A DNA stretch of 64,000 bases from Ferrovibrio sp. GTDB taxonomy: Bacteria > Pseudomonadota > Alphaproteobacteria > Ferrovibrionales > Ferrovibrionaceae. Shown piece after piece: positions 8,879 to 18,626 of this stretch; position 1 is the first letter of the stretch, and the number at the start of each line of letters is the position of its first letter. The translations under genes and the position numbers were made by a program. The stretch is from contig NZ_JAGOLP010000005.1 of NCBI RefSeq assembly GCF_017994015.1, forward strand, positions 1 to 64,000. The letters run 5' to 3'. The notes below the pieces were generated by a model that worked only from the letters and a program-made list of their open reading frames with translations, made no database searches and was not told where the DNA came from.

Positions 8879-9850
8879 CTAGCGGGACTCCCGGGACAGC
8901 AATTGCAGCAGGTTGTTGAGAACAGTGTCGGTATCAGCATTGCCTTCCAGCAGATCGAGCGCCAGGGCATCAAGCGCTTCGGCCGGCAAAGCCTCCAGGC
9001 GGCGGCGGAACCAATCCTGCGCCAGGCCAGCAAGCAATCGGCGCAACCGGGCGCGCGGATCGGGGCGTTTGCGGCGGCCCAGCGCGGCGATGGCATCGGC
9101 CAGGTCGGGCACACCTTCATTACGTGTGGCCGAGGTGCGCAAAACCGGCACCGGGCGGCCATCGCGCTGCGCCGCCATGGCGGCAAGCTGGCGCGCCGAA
9201 CGCTCGGCAAAAGGCAGATCGGATTTGTTCACCACCAGCACATCGGCAATTTCCAGAATGCCGGCCTTGATTGCCTGGATGTCGTCGCCGAGGCCGGGGG
9301 CATTCACCACCACGCGCACATCGGCGATTTCGGCAATCTCAACTTCCGACTGGCCGGTGCCGACGGTTTCCACTACCACAATGTCGCGGCCCGAGGCATC
9401 GAACACATCAATCACCCGTGCCGCCGTGCGCGACAGGCCACCGAGATGGCCGCGGCTGGCCAGCGAGCGGATGAAAACGCCGGGATCGGCGGCATGCTGG
9501 CTCATGCGGATACGATCACCCAGGATGGCACCGCCGGTAAGCGGGCTGGACGGATCCACCGCCACCACACCAACCGAGAGGCTGCGCCGGCGCAATTCCG
9601 CCACATAGGCCGAAACCAGGGTGCTTTTGCCCGCACCGGGCGCGCCGGTGAAGCCCACCACCAATGCGCGGCCAAGCCGATCACGGATAGCGCGCAACAC
9701 GGCCCGCGCCTCTGGCGTCTCGTTTTCCACCGCCGTGATGGCCCGCGCCAGGGCGGCGCGTTCGCCTGCCAGCAGGCCGGGCAGCCAGGCCGGGGCCGGA
9801 AAAGCTGCCTGGGCGGCGCTCGGGCCAGGGCTGGAGGGGGTGTTTTGCAT
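8879..9850 (-). CDS. meaB: MeaB/ArgK-type G3E GTPase (methylmalonyl-CoA mutase chaperone)
   Basis: P-loop GTPase that gates adenosylcobalamin delivery and protects methylmalonyl-CoA mutase or related mutases. I start it at ATG 9850 (MQNTPSSPG, 323 residues, family-typical). A longer frame to 9964 would run into the divergent permease gene. Walker A is GAPGAGKST at residues 69-77. Further motifs are VAVDPSSPLTGGAILGDRIRM, the VVVETVGTGQSEVEIA segment and the NKSD guanine-specificity motif. No mutase gene is in the window, so its partner must be elsewhere. Confidence 0.93.
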   Translation of the reverse strand: MQNTPSSPGPSAAQAAFPAPAWLPGLLAGERAALARAITAVENETPEARAVLRAIRDRLGRALVVGFTGAPGAGKSTLVSAYVAELRRRSLSVGVVAVDPSSPLTGGAILGDRIRMSQHAADPGVFIRSLASRGHLGGLSRTAARVIDVFDASGRDIVVVETVGTGQSEVEIAEIADVRVVVNAPGLGDDIQAIKAGILEIADVLVVNKSDLPFAERSARQLAAMAAQRDGRPVPVLRTSATRNEGVPDLADAIAALGRRKRPDPRARLRRLLAGLAQDWFRRRLEALPAEALDALALDLLEGNADTDTVLNNLLQLLSRESR

Positions 9851-9936
9851 CGGGCGAAAATACGCGCTATGAGAGGCGCCCGACAAGCGTTCCGCCTCGC
9901 CGGATATATCCCCGCCGGCCTCGTTAATGGTTTCCC

Positions 9937-10776
9937 ATGCAGCCGCCCGCAAATGCCCAGCCATCGCCCCCGCCCGCCGCCGCGCCCAATCTGGCGCCGC
10001 GCGACTATGGCCTAGTGAACTGGCTTGGGCTGTGGACGCTGTATCTCAAGGAAGTGCAGCGTTTCCTGAAAGTAATCACCCAGACCGTGCTGGCCCCGGT
10101 GGTGACAACATTGCTGTTCTTCGCGGTTTTTGCCCTGGCTCTGGGCGGCGCGGTGCGGCAGGTTGGCGGCCTGCCCTTCATCGATTTCCTGGCTCCCGGC
10201 CTGATCATGATGGCGACGACGCAGAACGCCTTCGCCAATACCTCGTCCTCGCTGATGATCTCAAAAATCCAGGGCAACATCGTGGATGTGCTGATGCCGC
10301 CGCTCAGCCCGGGTGAATTGCTGGTGGCCTATGCCCTGGCCGGGGTGACGCGCGGCATGGTGGTGGCAAGCGCCGTGGGCGTGGCGATGCTGCCCTTCAT
10401 CAGCACGCCGATCCAGGCCTGGTGGGCGGTGGTGTATTATGCCCTGCTGGGTTCACTGATCCTCAGCCTGATCGGCATCCTGGCCGGGCTGTGGAGCCAG
10501 AAATTCGACCACCTGGCCGCCGTCACCAACTTTGTGATCACGCCGCTGGCCTTCCTTTCCGGCACCTTCTATTCGGTGCAGCAATTGCCGCCCTTCTGGT
10601 ATGCGGCAGCCCATGCCAACCCGTTTTTCTTCATGATTGACGGCTTCCGCTATGGCATGACCGGGCATACCGATGGCGACATAACGCTGGGCGCCACGGC
10701 ATTGGGGCTGGTGGCGCTGGCTTTGTGGGGCTTCTGCCATCTGCTGCTCAAGCGCGGCTATCGGCTGCGACCCTAG
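9937..10776 (+). CDS. ABC-2 type transporter permease
   Basis: A 279-residue integral membrane protein with a short Pro/Ala-rich cytosolic N-terminus and six predicted hydrophobic segments. It matches the ABC-2 permease layout of polysaccharide and drug exporters such as YadH: LYLKEVQRFLKVITQTVLAPVV at the start, DFLAPGLIMMATTQNAFANTSSSL in the middle, and PLAFLSGTFYSVQQLPPFW near the end. No ATPase gene adjoins it, so the partner is encoded elsewhere. It diverges from meaB, leaving an 86-bp shared upstream region. Confidence 0.88.
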   Translation: MQPPANAQPSPPPAAAPNLAPRDYGLVNWLGLWTLYLKEVQRFLKVITQTVLAPVVTTLLFFAVFALALGGAVRQVGGLPFIDFLAPGLIMMATTQNAFANTSSSLMISKIQGNIVDVLMPPLSPGELLVAYALAGVTRGMVVASAVGVAMLPFISTPIQAWWAVVYYALLGSLILSLIGILAGLWSQKFDHLAAVTNFVITPLAFLSGTFYSVQQLPPFWYAAAHANPFFFMIDGFRYGMTGHTDGDITLGATALGLVALALWGFCHLLLKRGYRLRP

Positions 10777-10810
10777 ACCTTTGGCCATTGTCCGGGTGCA
10801 ATTCGCCGAA

Positions 10811-10839
10811 TTGACACATACCGGTCTGCCGCTTAAAAA
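10811..10839 (+). promoter_or_regulatory. candidate sigma-70 promoter for argD
   Basis: TTGACA (10811-10816) is followed after 17 bp by TAAAAA (10834-10839), 87 bp before the argD start and 35 bp after the permease stop. The -35 box is a perfect match; the -10 box matches 4 of 6 positions. Confidence 0.5.
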
Positions 10840-10847
10840 AGGGGTAT

Positions 10848-10891
10848 CGCCAGCCCGGCAGCGCAAAAGCCGGGGCTGGCGTCGTTATTTT
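10848..10891 (+). terminator. hairpin plus T-rich tail in the argD leader (terminator or attenuator)
   Basis: CGCCAGCCC (10848-10856) pairs with GGGCTGGCG (10873-10881), extended by GG/CC across a bulge, and is followed by TCGTTATTTT. It could end the permease transcript. Because a promoter-like sequence lies just upstream, it could instead act as an attenuator in the argD leader. Confidence 0.5.
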
Positions 10892-10925
10892 GGGCCAATC
10901 GCAATAGCAGCCAAAGGAGAGTGTC

Positions 10926-12133
10926 GTGAGCGAAGCATTGATGTCGACCTACGCGAGGCAGAACCTCGCGTTCGAGCGGGGCGAGGGTTCCTACCTCTAC
11001 ACCGCTGACGGTCGACGTTATCTGGACTTCGCTTCCGGCATCGCCGTCACCGCCCTGGGCCATAGCCACCCGCATCTGGTGGCCAAGCTGCAGGAGCAGG
11101 TCGGCAAGCTGTGGCACACCTCCAACCTGTTCCAGATTCCGGCCCAGGAAGAACTTGGCGCCCGGCTGGTGGCGGCGAGCTTTGCCGACAAGGCATTCTT
11201 CTGCAATTCCGGCGCCGAGGCCTGCGAAGGCTCGGTGAAGATCGCGCGCAAGTATTTCGCCGCCAAGGGGCAGCCGGAACGCTGGCGCGTCATCACCTTT
11301 GAAGGTGCCTTCCATGGCCGCACCATCGCCATGCTGGCTGCCGGCAACAACAAGAAATATCTCGACGGCTTTGGCCACAAGGCCGATGGCTTCGACCAGG
11401 TGCCGCTGAACGATCTGGAGGCGGTGAAAGCCGCCATCGGGCCGGAAACTGCGGCCATCATGGTGGAGCCAATCCAGGGCGAAGGCGGCATCCGCGAAGT
11501 GCCGAGCGAGACGCTGCGGGCGCTGCGCCAGATTTGCGACGAGCGCGACCTGTTGCTGATCTTCGACGAAGTGCAGACCGGCATGGGCCGCACCGGCAAG
11601 CTGTTTGCGCATGAATTGAGCGGCGTGACGCCGGATATCATGGCGCTGGCCAAGGGCCTGGGCGGCGGCTTCCCGGTGGCGGCGATCCTGGCCACCGCAC
11701 GCGCCGCCAGCGGCATCGCACCTGGCACGCATGGCACGACTTTTGGCGGCAACCTGCTGGCGATGACCGCTGGCAATGCCGTGCTGGATGTGATGCTGGC
11801 GCCCGGCTTCCTGGATCAGGTGCAGCAAAATGGCCTGCGGCTGCGCCAGCAACTGGCCATGATCGCGGATCGCCATCCCGATATCATCGAAGGTGTGCGC
11901 GGCCAGGGCCTGCTGCTGGCGGTGAAAACCCGCGTGCCGAATGGTGATCTGCTCAACGAACTGGTGAACCAGGAGATGGTGACAGTAACGGCCTCGGAAA
12001 ACACCCTGCGCCTGCTGCCGCCCTTGACTGTGAGCGATGCCGAGATCGGCGAGGCAGTGCGCAAGCTGGAAGCAGCCTGCGTGGCGCTGGAGGCGAAGCT
12101 GGCACCAGCGGAAACCGCCAAGGCCGGCGCAGC

Positions 12134-12137
<4 letters not shown>
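10926..12137 (+). CDS. argD: acetylornithine/succinyldiaminopimelate-type aminotransferase
   Basis: PLP enzyme converting N-acetylglutamate 5-semialdehyde and glutamate to N-acetylornithine in arginine synthesis. The 403-residue product starts at GTG 10926, with GGAGA 5 nt upstream. [14 protein letters not shown] at about 92-105 binds phosphate and cofactor. [11 protein letters not shown] sits near 214-224, and the Schiff-base lysine is Lys243 in [11 protein letters not shown]. It overlaps argF by 4 bp (ATGA), so the two are translationally coupled. Confidence 0.96.
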
Positions 12138-13066
<929 letters not shown>

Positions 13067-13067
13067 T

Positions 13068-14021
13068 TTGACCCCCGAATTGACCGACGATCTCTCGCAG
13101 CCCTTCCAGGTCGAAGCCTGTGACGTGCGTGGCCGCCTGGTGCGGCTGGGCGCGGCGCTGGATGATGCCCTGGCCAAACATGACTACCCCAATCCGGTGG
13201 CGCAACTGGTGGCCGAGGCGGTGGCGCTGGCCGCCACCATGGCCACGGCGCTGAAATTTGACGGCATCTTCACCTTGCAGGCCAAGGGCGACGGCCCGGT
13301 TTCGCTGCTGGTGGCGGATTATCGCACCGGCACATCCGAAAACGATATCGGCAGCGGCGCATTGCGCGGCTATGCCAGTTTTGATGCCGAACGCCTGGCC
13401 GGGCTGGAACTTGGCCCTGGGCCGGAACCGCGCACCGCGCCGGTGCCGCTGCTGCTGGGCAAGGGCTATCTGGCCTTCACCATCGACCCGGCCGGCGAGG
13501 ATATGGAACGCTATCAGGGCATCGTCGATCTTTCCGGGGCCAACCTGGCCGAAGCGGCGCATGCCTATTTTGCCCAATCCGAACAATTGGCGGCGCGGGT
13601 TTCGCTGGGCGCGGCCCGGGTGGCCGGCGCCGATGGCCGGCGCCGCTGGCGCGCCGGCGGCCTGCTGGTGCAGCAATTGCCGGCAAAGGCCGGCGGCCTG
13701 GGCCCCGAGGAACGTGAAGAGGCCTGGGAACGGGTGAAGGCATTGACCGCCACTGCCAAGGTGCAGGAATTCTGCGACCCGGCGCTACCGCCGCATGACC
13801 TGCTTTACCGCCTTTACCATGAAGATGGTGTGCGGGTTTACGAGCCGATGGCTTTGGCCGCGCGCTGCACCTGCAACGCGGATCGTATCCTGGGCATTCT
13901 GCGCTCCTTCACCGCCGAGGAGATCAACCACATCGTGGCAGACGGCCAGGTGGCGGCGACTTGCCAGTTTTGTAGCGAAACCTATCGCTTTCCGGCGGAA
14001 ATGGTCCAAAATCTGCCGTAA
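13068..14021 (+). CDS. hslO: Hsp33 redox-regulated chaperonin
   Basis: Holdase chaperone switched on by oxidation of a zinc-binding cysteine cluster. The frame is open back into argF. The first start that leaves a family-typical N-terminus (T-P-E-L-T-D-D-L-S-Q-P-F) is TTG 13068, 1 bp after the argF stop, giving 317 residues. The zinc ligands are Cys267 and Cys269 (CTC) and Cys299 and Cys302 (CQFC), the canonical CxC...CxxC of Hsp33. The TTG start and tight spacing suggest expression by coupling to argF. Confidence 0.95.
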   Translation: MTPELTDDLSQPFQVEACDVRGRLVRLGAALDDALAKHDYPNPVAQLVAEAVALAATMATALKFDGIFTLQAKGDGPVSLLVADYRTGTSENDIGSGALRGYASFDAERLAGLELGPGPEPRTAPVPLLLGKGYLAFTIDPAGEDMERYQGIVDLSGANLAEAAHAYFAQSEQLAARVSLGAARVAGADGRRRWRAGGLLVQQLPAKAGGLGPEEREEAWERVKALTATAKVQEFCDPALPPHDLLYRLYHEDGVRVYEPMALAARCTCNADRILGILRSFTAEEINHIVADGQVAATCQFCSETYRFPAEMVQNLP

Positions 14022-14077
14022 TCTGGCCGCATTTGGCGCCTTTAAGTGGCGCCTGACAAAAACTGAGGAGATCGAGC

Positions 14078-14671
14078 ATGCGATTCCCCAAAACCGCTGC
14101 CCTGGCTGTTGCATTCCTTACCGCCCTGGCCGCCTGCACCACGCCGCCGCCGCCGCGCCTTAACCTGCCCGAAATCGGTTTCGCGCAATCCGGCCCGTTG
14201 ATCTTTGCCGCCGGCTCGGTGGAGACGGTGAACGAATTCCGCTCCAGCTTCGCCTCGCCCTATATCGAACATATGCTGCCGCAGCCGCCGGCCCGGGTGG
14301 CCGAACGCTGGGCGCGCGACCGGGTGCAACTTGATAATTCACAGCCCAATTCGGTGCGCGTGGTGATCAAGGATGCCAGCGTGATCGAGCAGGATATCGC
14401 CAAGACCCCCGGTTTGCGCGGCCAGTTCACCAATGATCAGGTATCGCGCTTTGAAGTCAGCCTGGGGCTGGTGGTGGAAGTGCGCGATGCGCGCGGCTTC
14501 AAGCTCGGCGAGGCCAGTGCCTCGGCCAAGCGCTCCGGCACCCTGGCCGAAAAGGCCACGCTGAACGACCGCGACATGCTGATCTACAACCTGATCAAGG
14601 ATGCCAGCGCCGATGTGGATCGCGGCCTGGATCAGAGCATCCGGCAATATCTGCCGCTTTACGTTCGGTAA
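14078..14671 (+). CDS. predicted lipoprotein, unknown function
   Basis: A 197-residue secreted protein preceded by GAGGAG a few bases before ATG 14078. The N-terminus is a lipoprotein signal: basic start (MRFPKT), hydrophobic stretch, then lipobox LAAC followed by TTPPPPRLNLPE. The mature part contains FAAGSVETVNEFRSSFASPYIEHM, then a PPARVAERWARDRVQ segment. I have seen this pattern only in uncharacterised alphaproteobacterial lipoproteins. It is most likely anchored in the cell envelope. Confidence 0.8.
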   Translation: MRFPKTAALAVAFLTALAACTTPPPPRLNLPEIGFAQSGPLIFAAGSVETVNEFRSSFASPYIEHMLPQPPARVAERWARDRVQLDNSQPNSVRVVIKDASVIEQDIAKTPGLRGQFTNDQVSRFEVSLGLVVEVRDARGFKLGEASASAKRSGTLAEKATLNDRDMLIYNLIKDASADVDRGLDQSIRQYLPLYVR

Positions 14672-14734
14672 GACTGCCGGTAGCTGTTCGTAGACGAACG
14701 GATCTGCCCGTCTTAGCCGAAAGTACCGGAAAAA

Positions 14735-14767
14735 CGCCCCGTCCGAGGGTTTGTCTCGGTCGGGGCG
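14735..14767 (+). terminator. hairpin downstream of the lipoprotein gene
   Basis: CGCCCCG-T-CCGAG pairs with CTCGG-T-CGGGGCG around a short GTTTGT-type loop, with one T-T mismatch. There is no long T-tail, so it may be a weak terminator or a structured leader for the dehydrogenase gene that starts 52 bp further on. Confidence 0.5.
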
Positions 14768-14819
14768 ATCTGCTAATCAAGGCCTGTCAGGTCTTCACTT
14801 TCGCTCTGGAAACGCCCGC

Positions 14820-15812
14820 ATGCCCACGCCCAAGAAGCGCCCCCTGGTGGTTGTCACCCGGAAGCTGCCGGACCAGATCGAAACCCGGATGATGGAGCTG
14901 TTCGAGACCCGGCTGAATGTCTCGGACAAACCGCTCACCCAGGCCGAGCTGATCGAAGCCGCCAAAACCGCCGATGTGCTAGTGCCGACCCTGACCGACC
15001 GGATCGACGGCGCGGTGCTGGCCCATGCCGGGCCGAATTTCCGCCTGATCGCCAATTTCGGCACCGGCGTGGACCATATCGACCTCGCCGCCGCCCGCCA
15101 GCGCGGCATTACCGTGACCAACACCCCCGGCGTGTTGACCGAAGACACCGCCGACATGACCATGGCGCTGATCCTGGCCGGCCCGCGCCGCCTGATCGAA
15201 GGCGCCAATCTGCTGCGCAGCGGCGAGTGGCAGGGCTGGTCGCCAACCTGGATGCTGGGCCAGCGCATCTGGGGCAAGCGGCTCGGCATCATCGGCATGG
15301 GCCGCATCGGCCAGGCGCTGGCGCGCCGTGCCAAGGCATTCGGCCTGTCGATCCACTACCATAACCGCAAGCGGGTGCATGACAGCATCGAGCAGGAACT
15401 GGAGGCGACCTACTGGGAAAGCCTGGACCAGATGCTGGCACGGATGGACATCATCTCGGTGAATTGCCCGCATACCCCGGCCACCTTCCATCTGCTTTCC
15501 GCCCGCCGCCTCGACCTGTTGCAGCCGCAAGCCTATGTGGTGAACACCGCGCGCGGCGAGGTGATCGACGAGAACGCCCTGATCCGCAAGCTGCGCAAGG
15601 GTGAGATCGCCGGTGCCGGGCTGGACGTGTTCGAGCATGAACCAGCCGTGAACCCGAAGCTGTTGGAACTGAAGAATGTGGTGCTGCTGCCGCATATGGG
15701 CTCGGCCACGCTGGAAGGCCGCGTCGATATGGGCGAGAAGGTGATCATCAACATCAAAACCTTCGCCGACGGCCACGCCCCGCCCGACCGCGTGATTGCC
15801 GGGCTGCTGTAA
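14820..15812 (+). CDS. D-isomer-specific 2-hydroxyacid dehydrogenase (glyoxylate/hydroxypyruvate reductase-like)
   Basis: NAD(P)-dependent reductase of 2-oxoacids. I start it at ATG 14820 (MPTPKKRPLVVV, 330 residues); the frame open to 14751 crosses the hairpin region. The Rossmann motif is GKRLGIIGMGRIGQALARRA. Catalytic residues are the Arg in VNTARGEVIDE, the Glu in AGLDVFEHEPAVNPK and the His in LLPHMGSATLEGR. It is close to glyoxylate reductase GyaR, but the exact substrate is not certain. Confidence 0.9.
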   Translation: MPTPKKRPLVVVTRKLPDQIETRMMELFETRLNVSDKPLTQAELIEAAKTADVLVPTLTDRIDGAVLAHAGPNFRLIANFGTGVDHIDLAAARQRGITVTNTPGVLTEDTADMTMALILAGPRRLIEGANLLRSGEWQGWSPTWMLGQRIWGKRLGIIGMGRIGQALARRAKAFGLSIHYHNRKRVHDSIEQELEATYWESLDQMLARMDIISVNCPHTPATFHLLSARRLDLLQPQAYVVNTARGEVIDENALIRKLRKGEIAGAGLDVFEHEPAVNPKLLELKNVVLLPHMGSATLEGRVDMGEKVIINIKTFADGHAPPDRVIAGLL

Positions 15813-15834
15813 GGCAGCCCGCCTCACTCTCACA

Positions 15835-15924
15835 CGTCATCATGCCCGGACTTGATCCGGGCATCTTTCTGCCTCGAGAGGCCATAAAAAAGAAGATGCC
15901 CGGATCAAGTCCGGGCATGACGAC
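15835..15924. repeat. pair of inverted REP-like palindromes (BIME-like)
   Basis: Two 23-bp palindromes at 15842-15864 and 15896-15918, each with ATGCCCGGA/TCCGGGCAT arms around CTTGA or TCAAG, face each other and are flanked by CGTCAT and ATGACG. The whole block can fold into one long hairpin. It sits between the convergent dehydrogenase and lpdA genes, where it could also end both transcripts. A related single copy is at 7.64 kb. Confidence 0.8.
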
Positions 15925-15961
15925 TTGGCGGTGCGGTTACAGCCACCTCAGATATTGCCGC

Positions 15962-17365
15962 TCAGATATTGATGGCGCGGCCTTCCACGGCGAGCGCGGC
16001 TTCCTTCACCGCCTCGGTGAGTGCCGGATGGGCATGCACGGTACGGAACACATCCTCAGCCGAAGCGCCGAATTCAATCGCCTGCACCACTTCCTGGATG
16101 ATGTGGCCGGCATCGGCGCCGATGATGTGGCAGCCGACAATCTTCTGCGTGGCGGCGTCTTCGAGGATTTTCACGAAGCCGTCGGTCATGGTCATGGCGC
16201 GGGCGCGGGCATTGGCGGTGAAGGGGAATTTGCCGGTCTTGTATTGCACCCCGGCAGCCTTCAATTCCTCTTCCGTCTTGCCCACGGAAGCCACTTCCGG
16301 CCAGGTGTAGACCACGCCCGGAATGGCATCGTAGTTGATATGCGGCTTCTGGCCGGCCAGCATCTCGGCCAGCACCACGCCTTCCTCCTCGGCCTTATGC
16401 GCCAGCATGGCGCCGCGGATGCAGTCGCCGATGGCATAGATGCCGGGCGCCGTGGTGGCGAAATGATTGTCCACCTTGATACGGCCGCGCTCGTCCAGTT
16501 CCACATTGGCCTTGCCGATGCCGAGGCCCTTGGTGTAGGGCCGCCGGCCGATGCTGACCAGCACCACATCGGCGGTCATCTCTTCCTTGTCGCCGCCAGC
16601 AGCCGGCTCCAGCGTCAGCGTGACACCGGTCTTGCCGGGCTTCGCCGCCGTCACCTTGGTGCCAAGCTTGAACTTCATGCCCTGCTTGGTCAGCACGCGC
16701 TGCATCTGCTTCGACACTTCGCCGTCATTGGTCGGCAGGATGCGGTCGAGGAATTCCACCACCGTCACCTCGGCGCCAAGCCGGCTCCACACCGAGCCAA
16801 GCTCCAGGCCGATCACGCCGCCGCCGATCACCACCATGCTTTTCGGAATCGCCGGCAGCTTCAGCGCGCCGGTGGAGGACACGACCTTGTCCTCGTCGAT
16901 CTCGATGCCGGGCAGCGGCGTCACTTCCGAACCCGGCGCCAGGATGATGTGCTTGGCGCTGAGCGTGGCCGGCGCCTCGCCGCTTACCTGCACCTTGCCG
17001 CCACCGAGCAGGCTGCCCTCACCCAGGAACCGGGTGATCTTGTTCTTCTTGAACAGGAACTCGATGCCCTTGTTCGAGGACGTGACCACGCTCTGCTTCT
17101 GCGCCATCATCGCCGGCAGGTCGATCTCGATCTTGCCGACCTTGAGGCCATGCTGGGCAAAACCATGCGTGGCTTCGTGATACAATTCCGAGGAATGCAG
17201 CAAAGCCTTGGACGGAATGCAGCCGACATTGGTGCAGGTGCCGCCAAGGCCGGCATCCTTTTCGATGCAGGCCACGGAAAAGCCGAGCTGGGCGGCGCGG
17301 ATCGCGGCGGTGTAGCCGCCCGGGCCGGCGCCGATGACAACAACGTCAAAAGCTTGTTCGGTCAT
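15962..17365 (-). CDS. lpdA: dihydrolipoyl dehydrogenase (E3)
   Basis: FAD enzyme that re-oxidises the lipoyl group of the 2-oxoglutarate dehydrogenase complex with NAD+. The 467-residue product has FAD motif GAGPGGYTAAIRAAQLG at the N-terminus and the redox disulfide in GGTCTNVGCIPSKALL. The NAD site is VIGGGVIGLELG, and the C-terminal catalytic pair is His-Glu in HAHPALTEAVKEAA. It is the last gene of sucC-sucD-sucA-sucB-lpdA, 4 bp after sucB, so it is very likely dedicated to this complex. Confidence 0.97.
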   Translation of the reverse strand: MTEQAFDVVVIGAGPGGYTAAIRAAQLGFSVACIEKDAGLGGTCTNVGCIPSKALLHSSELYHEATHGFAQHGLKVGKIEIDLPAMMAQKQSVVTSSNKGIEFLFKKNKITRFLGEGSLLGGGKVQVSGEAPATLSAKHIILAPGSEVTPLPGIEIDEDKVVSSTGALKLPAIPKSMVVIGGGVIGLELGSVWSRLGAEVTVVEFLDRILPTNDGEVSKQMQRVLTKQGMKFKLGTKVTAAKPGKTGVTLTLEPAAGGDKEEMTADVVLVSIGRRPYTKGLGIGKANVELDERGRIKVDNHFATTAPGIYAIGDCIRGAMLAHKAEEEGVVLAEMLAGQKPHINYDAIPGVVYTWPEVASVGKTEEELKAAGVQYKTGKFPFTANARARAMTMTDGFVKILEDAATQKIVGCHIIGADAGHIIQEVVQAIEFGASAEDVFRTVHAHPALTEAVKEAALAVEGRAINI

Positions 17366-17369
17366 GGCC

Positions 17370-18590
17370 TCACACCTCGAACAGCAGACGCTGCGGGTCT
17401 TCGATGCTTTCCTTCACGCGCACCAGGAAGCTGACCGCCTCGCGGCCATCAACAATGCGGTGATCGTAGCTCAGCGCCAGATACATCATCGGGCGGATCA
17501 CCACCTGGCCGTTGATCGCCATCGGGCGGTCCTGGATCTTGTGCATGCCGAGGATAGCCGATTGCGGCGGATTGAGGATCGGGGTGCTCATCAGCGAACC
17601 GAACACGCCGCCATTCGAGATCGAGAAGGTGCCGCCCTGCAATTCGTCCAGACCCAGCTTGCCATCGCGGGCGCGCTTGCCGAAATCGGCGATGGTCTTT
17701 TCCACGCCGGCAAACGACATCTGGTCGGCATCACGCAGCACCGGCACCACAAGACCGGTCGGGGTGGAAACCGCGCAGCCGATATTGAAGTAATTCTTGA
17801 ACACCACATCGGTGCCCTCGATCTCGGCATTCACCGCCGGGAATTCCTTCAGCGCCTGCACGCAGGCCTTGACGAAGAAGGACATGAAGCCGAGGCGCAC
17901 GCCATGCTTCTTCTCGAAGCCATCAACATAGGTCTTGCGCGCCGCCATCAGCGCGGTCATGTCCACCTCGTTGAAGGTGGTGAGCATGGCGGCAGTGTTC
18001 TGCGCTTCCTTGAGCCGGCGCGCGATCACCTGGCGCAGCTTCGACATCGGCTTGCGTTCTTCACGCGCGGCATTGGCACGCGGACCGGCAGCCACCGCAG
18101 CAGCGGCCGGCGCGGCAGCCGGCGCGGCCAGCATGGCGGCAACATCGCCCTTGGTGACGCGGCCATCCTTGCCCGAACCAGCAACACCCGAAACATCCAG
18201 GTTATTCTCGGCAGCCATCTTGGCAGCAGCCGGCAAAGCCTGACCGGCAGCCTTGGCAGCCACGGGCGCGGCTACAGGTGCCGGGGCTGGCGCGGGCGCC
18301 GGCGCGGGGGCCGGGGCAGCAGCGGGCTTCGGCGCCGGCTTGGTGCCGGCAGCGCCAGCTGCAATGGTGGCCAGCAGATCGCCCACCTTCACGGTGGCGC
18401 CTTCGGCGGCGAGGATTTCACTGACGGTGCCGGCATCGGCGGCATTCACTTCAACGGTGACCTTGTCGGTCTCCAGCTCCACCAGCAACTGGTCGCGGGC
18501 GACGCTGTCGCCGGCCTTCACCGACCACTTGCCAACGGTGGCTTCGGAGATCGATTCCGCCAGTTGCGGCACTCGGATTTCAACGGCCAT
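17370..18590 (-). CDS. sucB: dihydrolipoyllysine succinyltransferase (E2 of 2-oxoglutarate dehydrogenase)
   Basis: Core subunit that carries the lipoyl arm and transfers succinyl to CoA. In order: lipoyl domain (residues 1-77) with lipoylated Lys in [13 protein letters not shown]; an Ala/Pro-rich linker; the E3-binding domain around [21 protein letters not shown]; a second Ala-rich linker; and the catalytic domain ending in [15 protein letters not shown] with catalytic His. Length 406. The gene lies 36 bp downstream of sucA and 4 bp upstream of lpdA. Confidence 0.97.
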   Translation of the reverse strand: MAVEIRVPQLAESISEATVGKWSVKAGDSVARDQLLVELETDKVTVEVNAADAGTVSEILAAEGATVKVGDLLATIAAGAAGTKPAPKPAAAPAPAPAPAPAPAPVAAPVAAKAAGQALPAAAKMAAENNLDVSGVAGSGKDGRVTKGDVAAMLAAPAAAPAAAAVAAGPRANAAREERKPMSKLRQVIARRLKEAQNTAAMLTTFNEVDMTALMAARKTYVDGFEKKHGVRLGFMSFFVKACVQALKEFPAVNAEIEGTDVVFKNYFNIGCAVSTPTGLVVPVLRDADQMSFAGVEKTIADFGKRARDGKLGLDELQGGTFSISNGGVFGSLMSTPILNPPQSAILGMHKIQDRPMAINGQVVIRPMMYLALSYDHRIVDGREAVSFLVRVKESIEDPQRLLFEV

Positions 18591-18626
18591 GGGGTATTCC
18601 TCTGCTTCAATCTACGGCGTGGTGGA

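Noticed and set aside
14672-14819. Possible tRNA or small RNA
   Set aside because: A hairpin is present but there is no cloverleaf or conserved T-loop.
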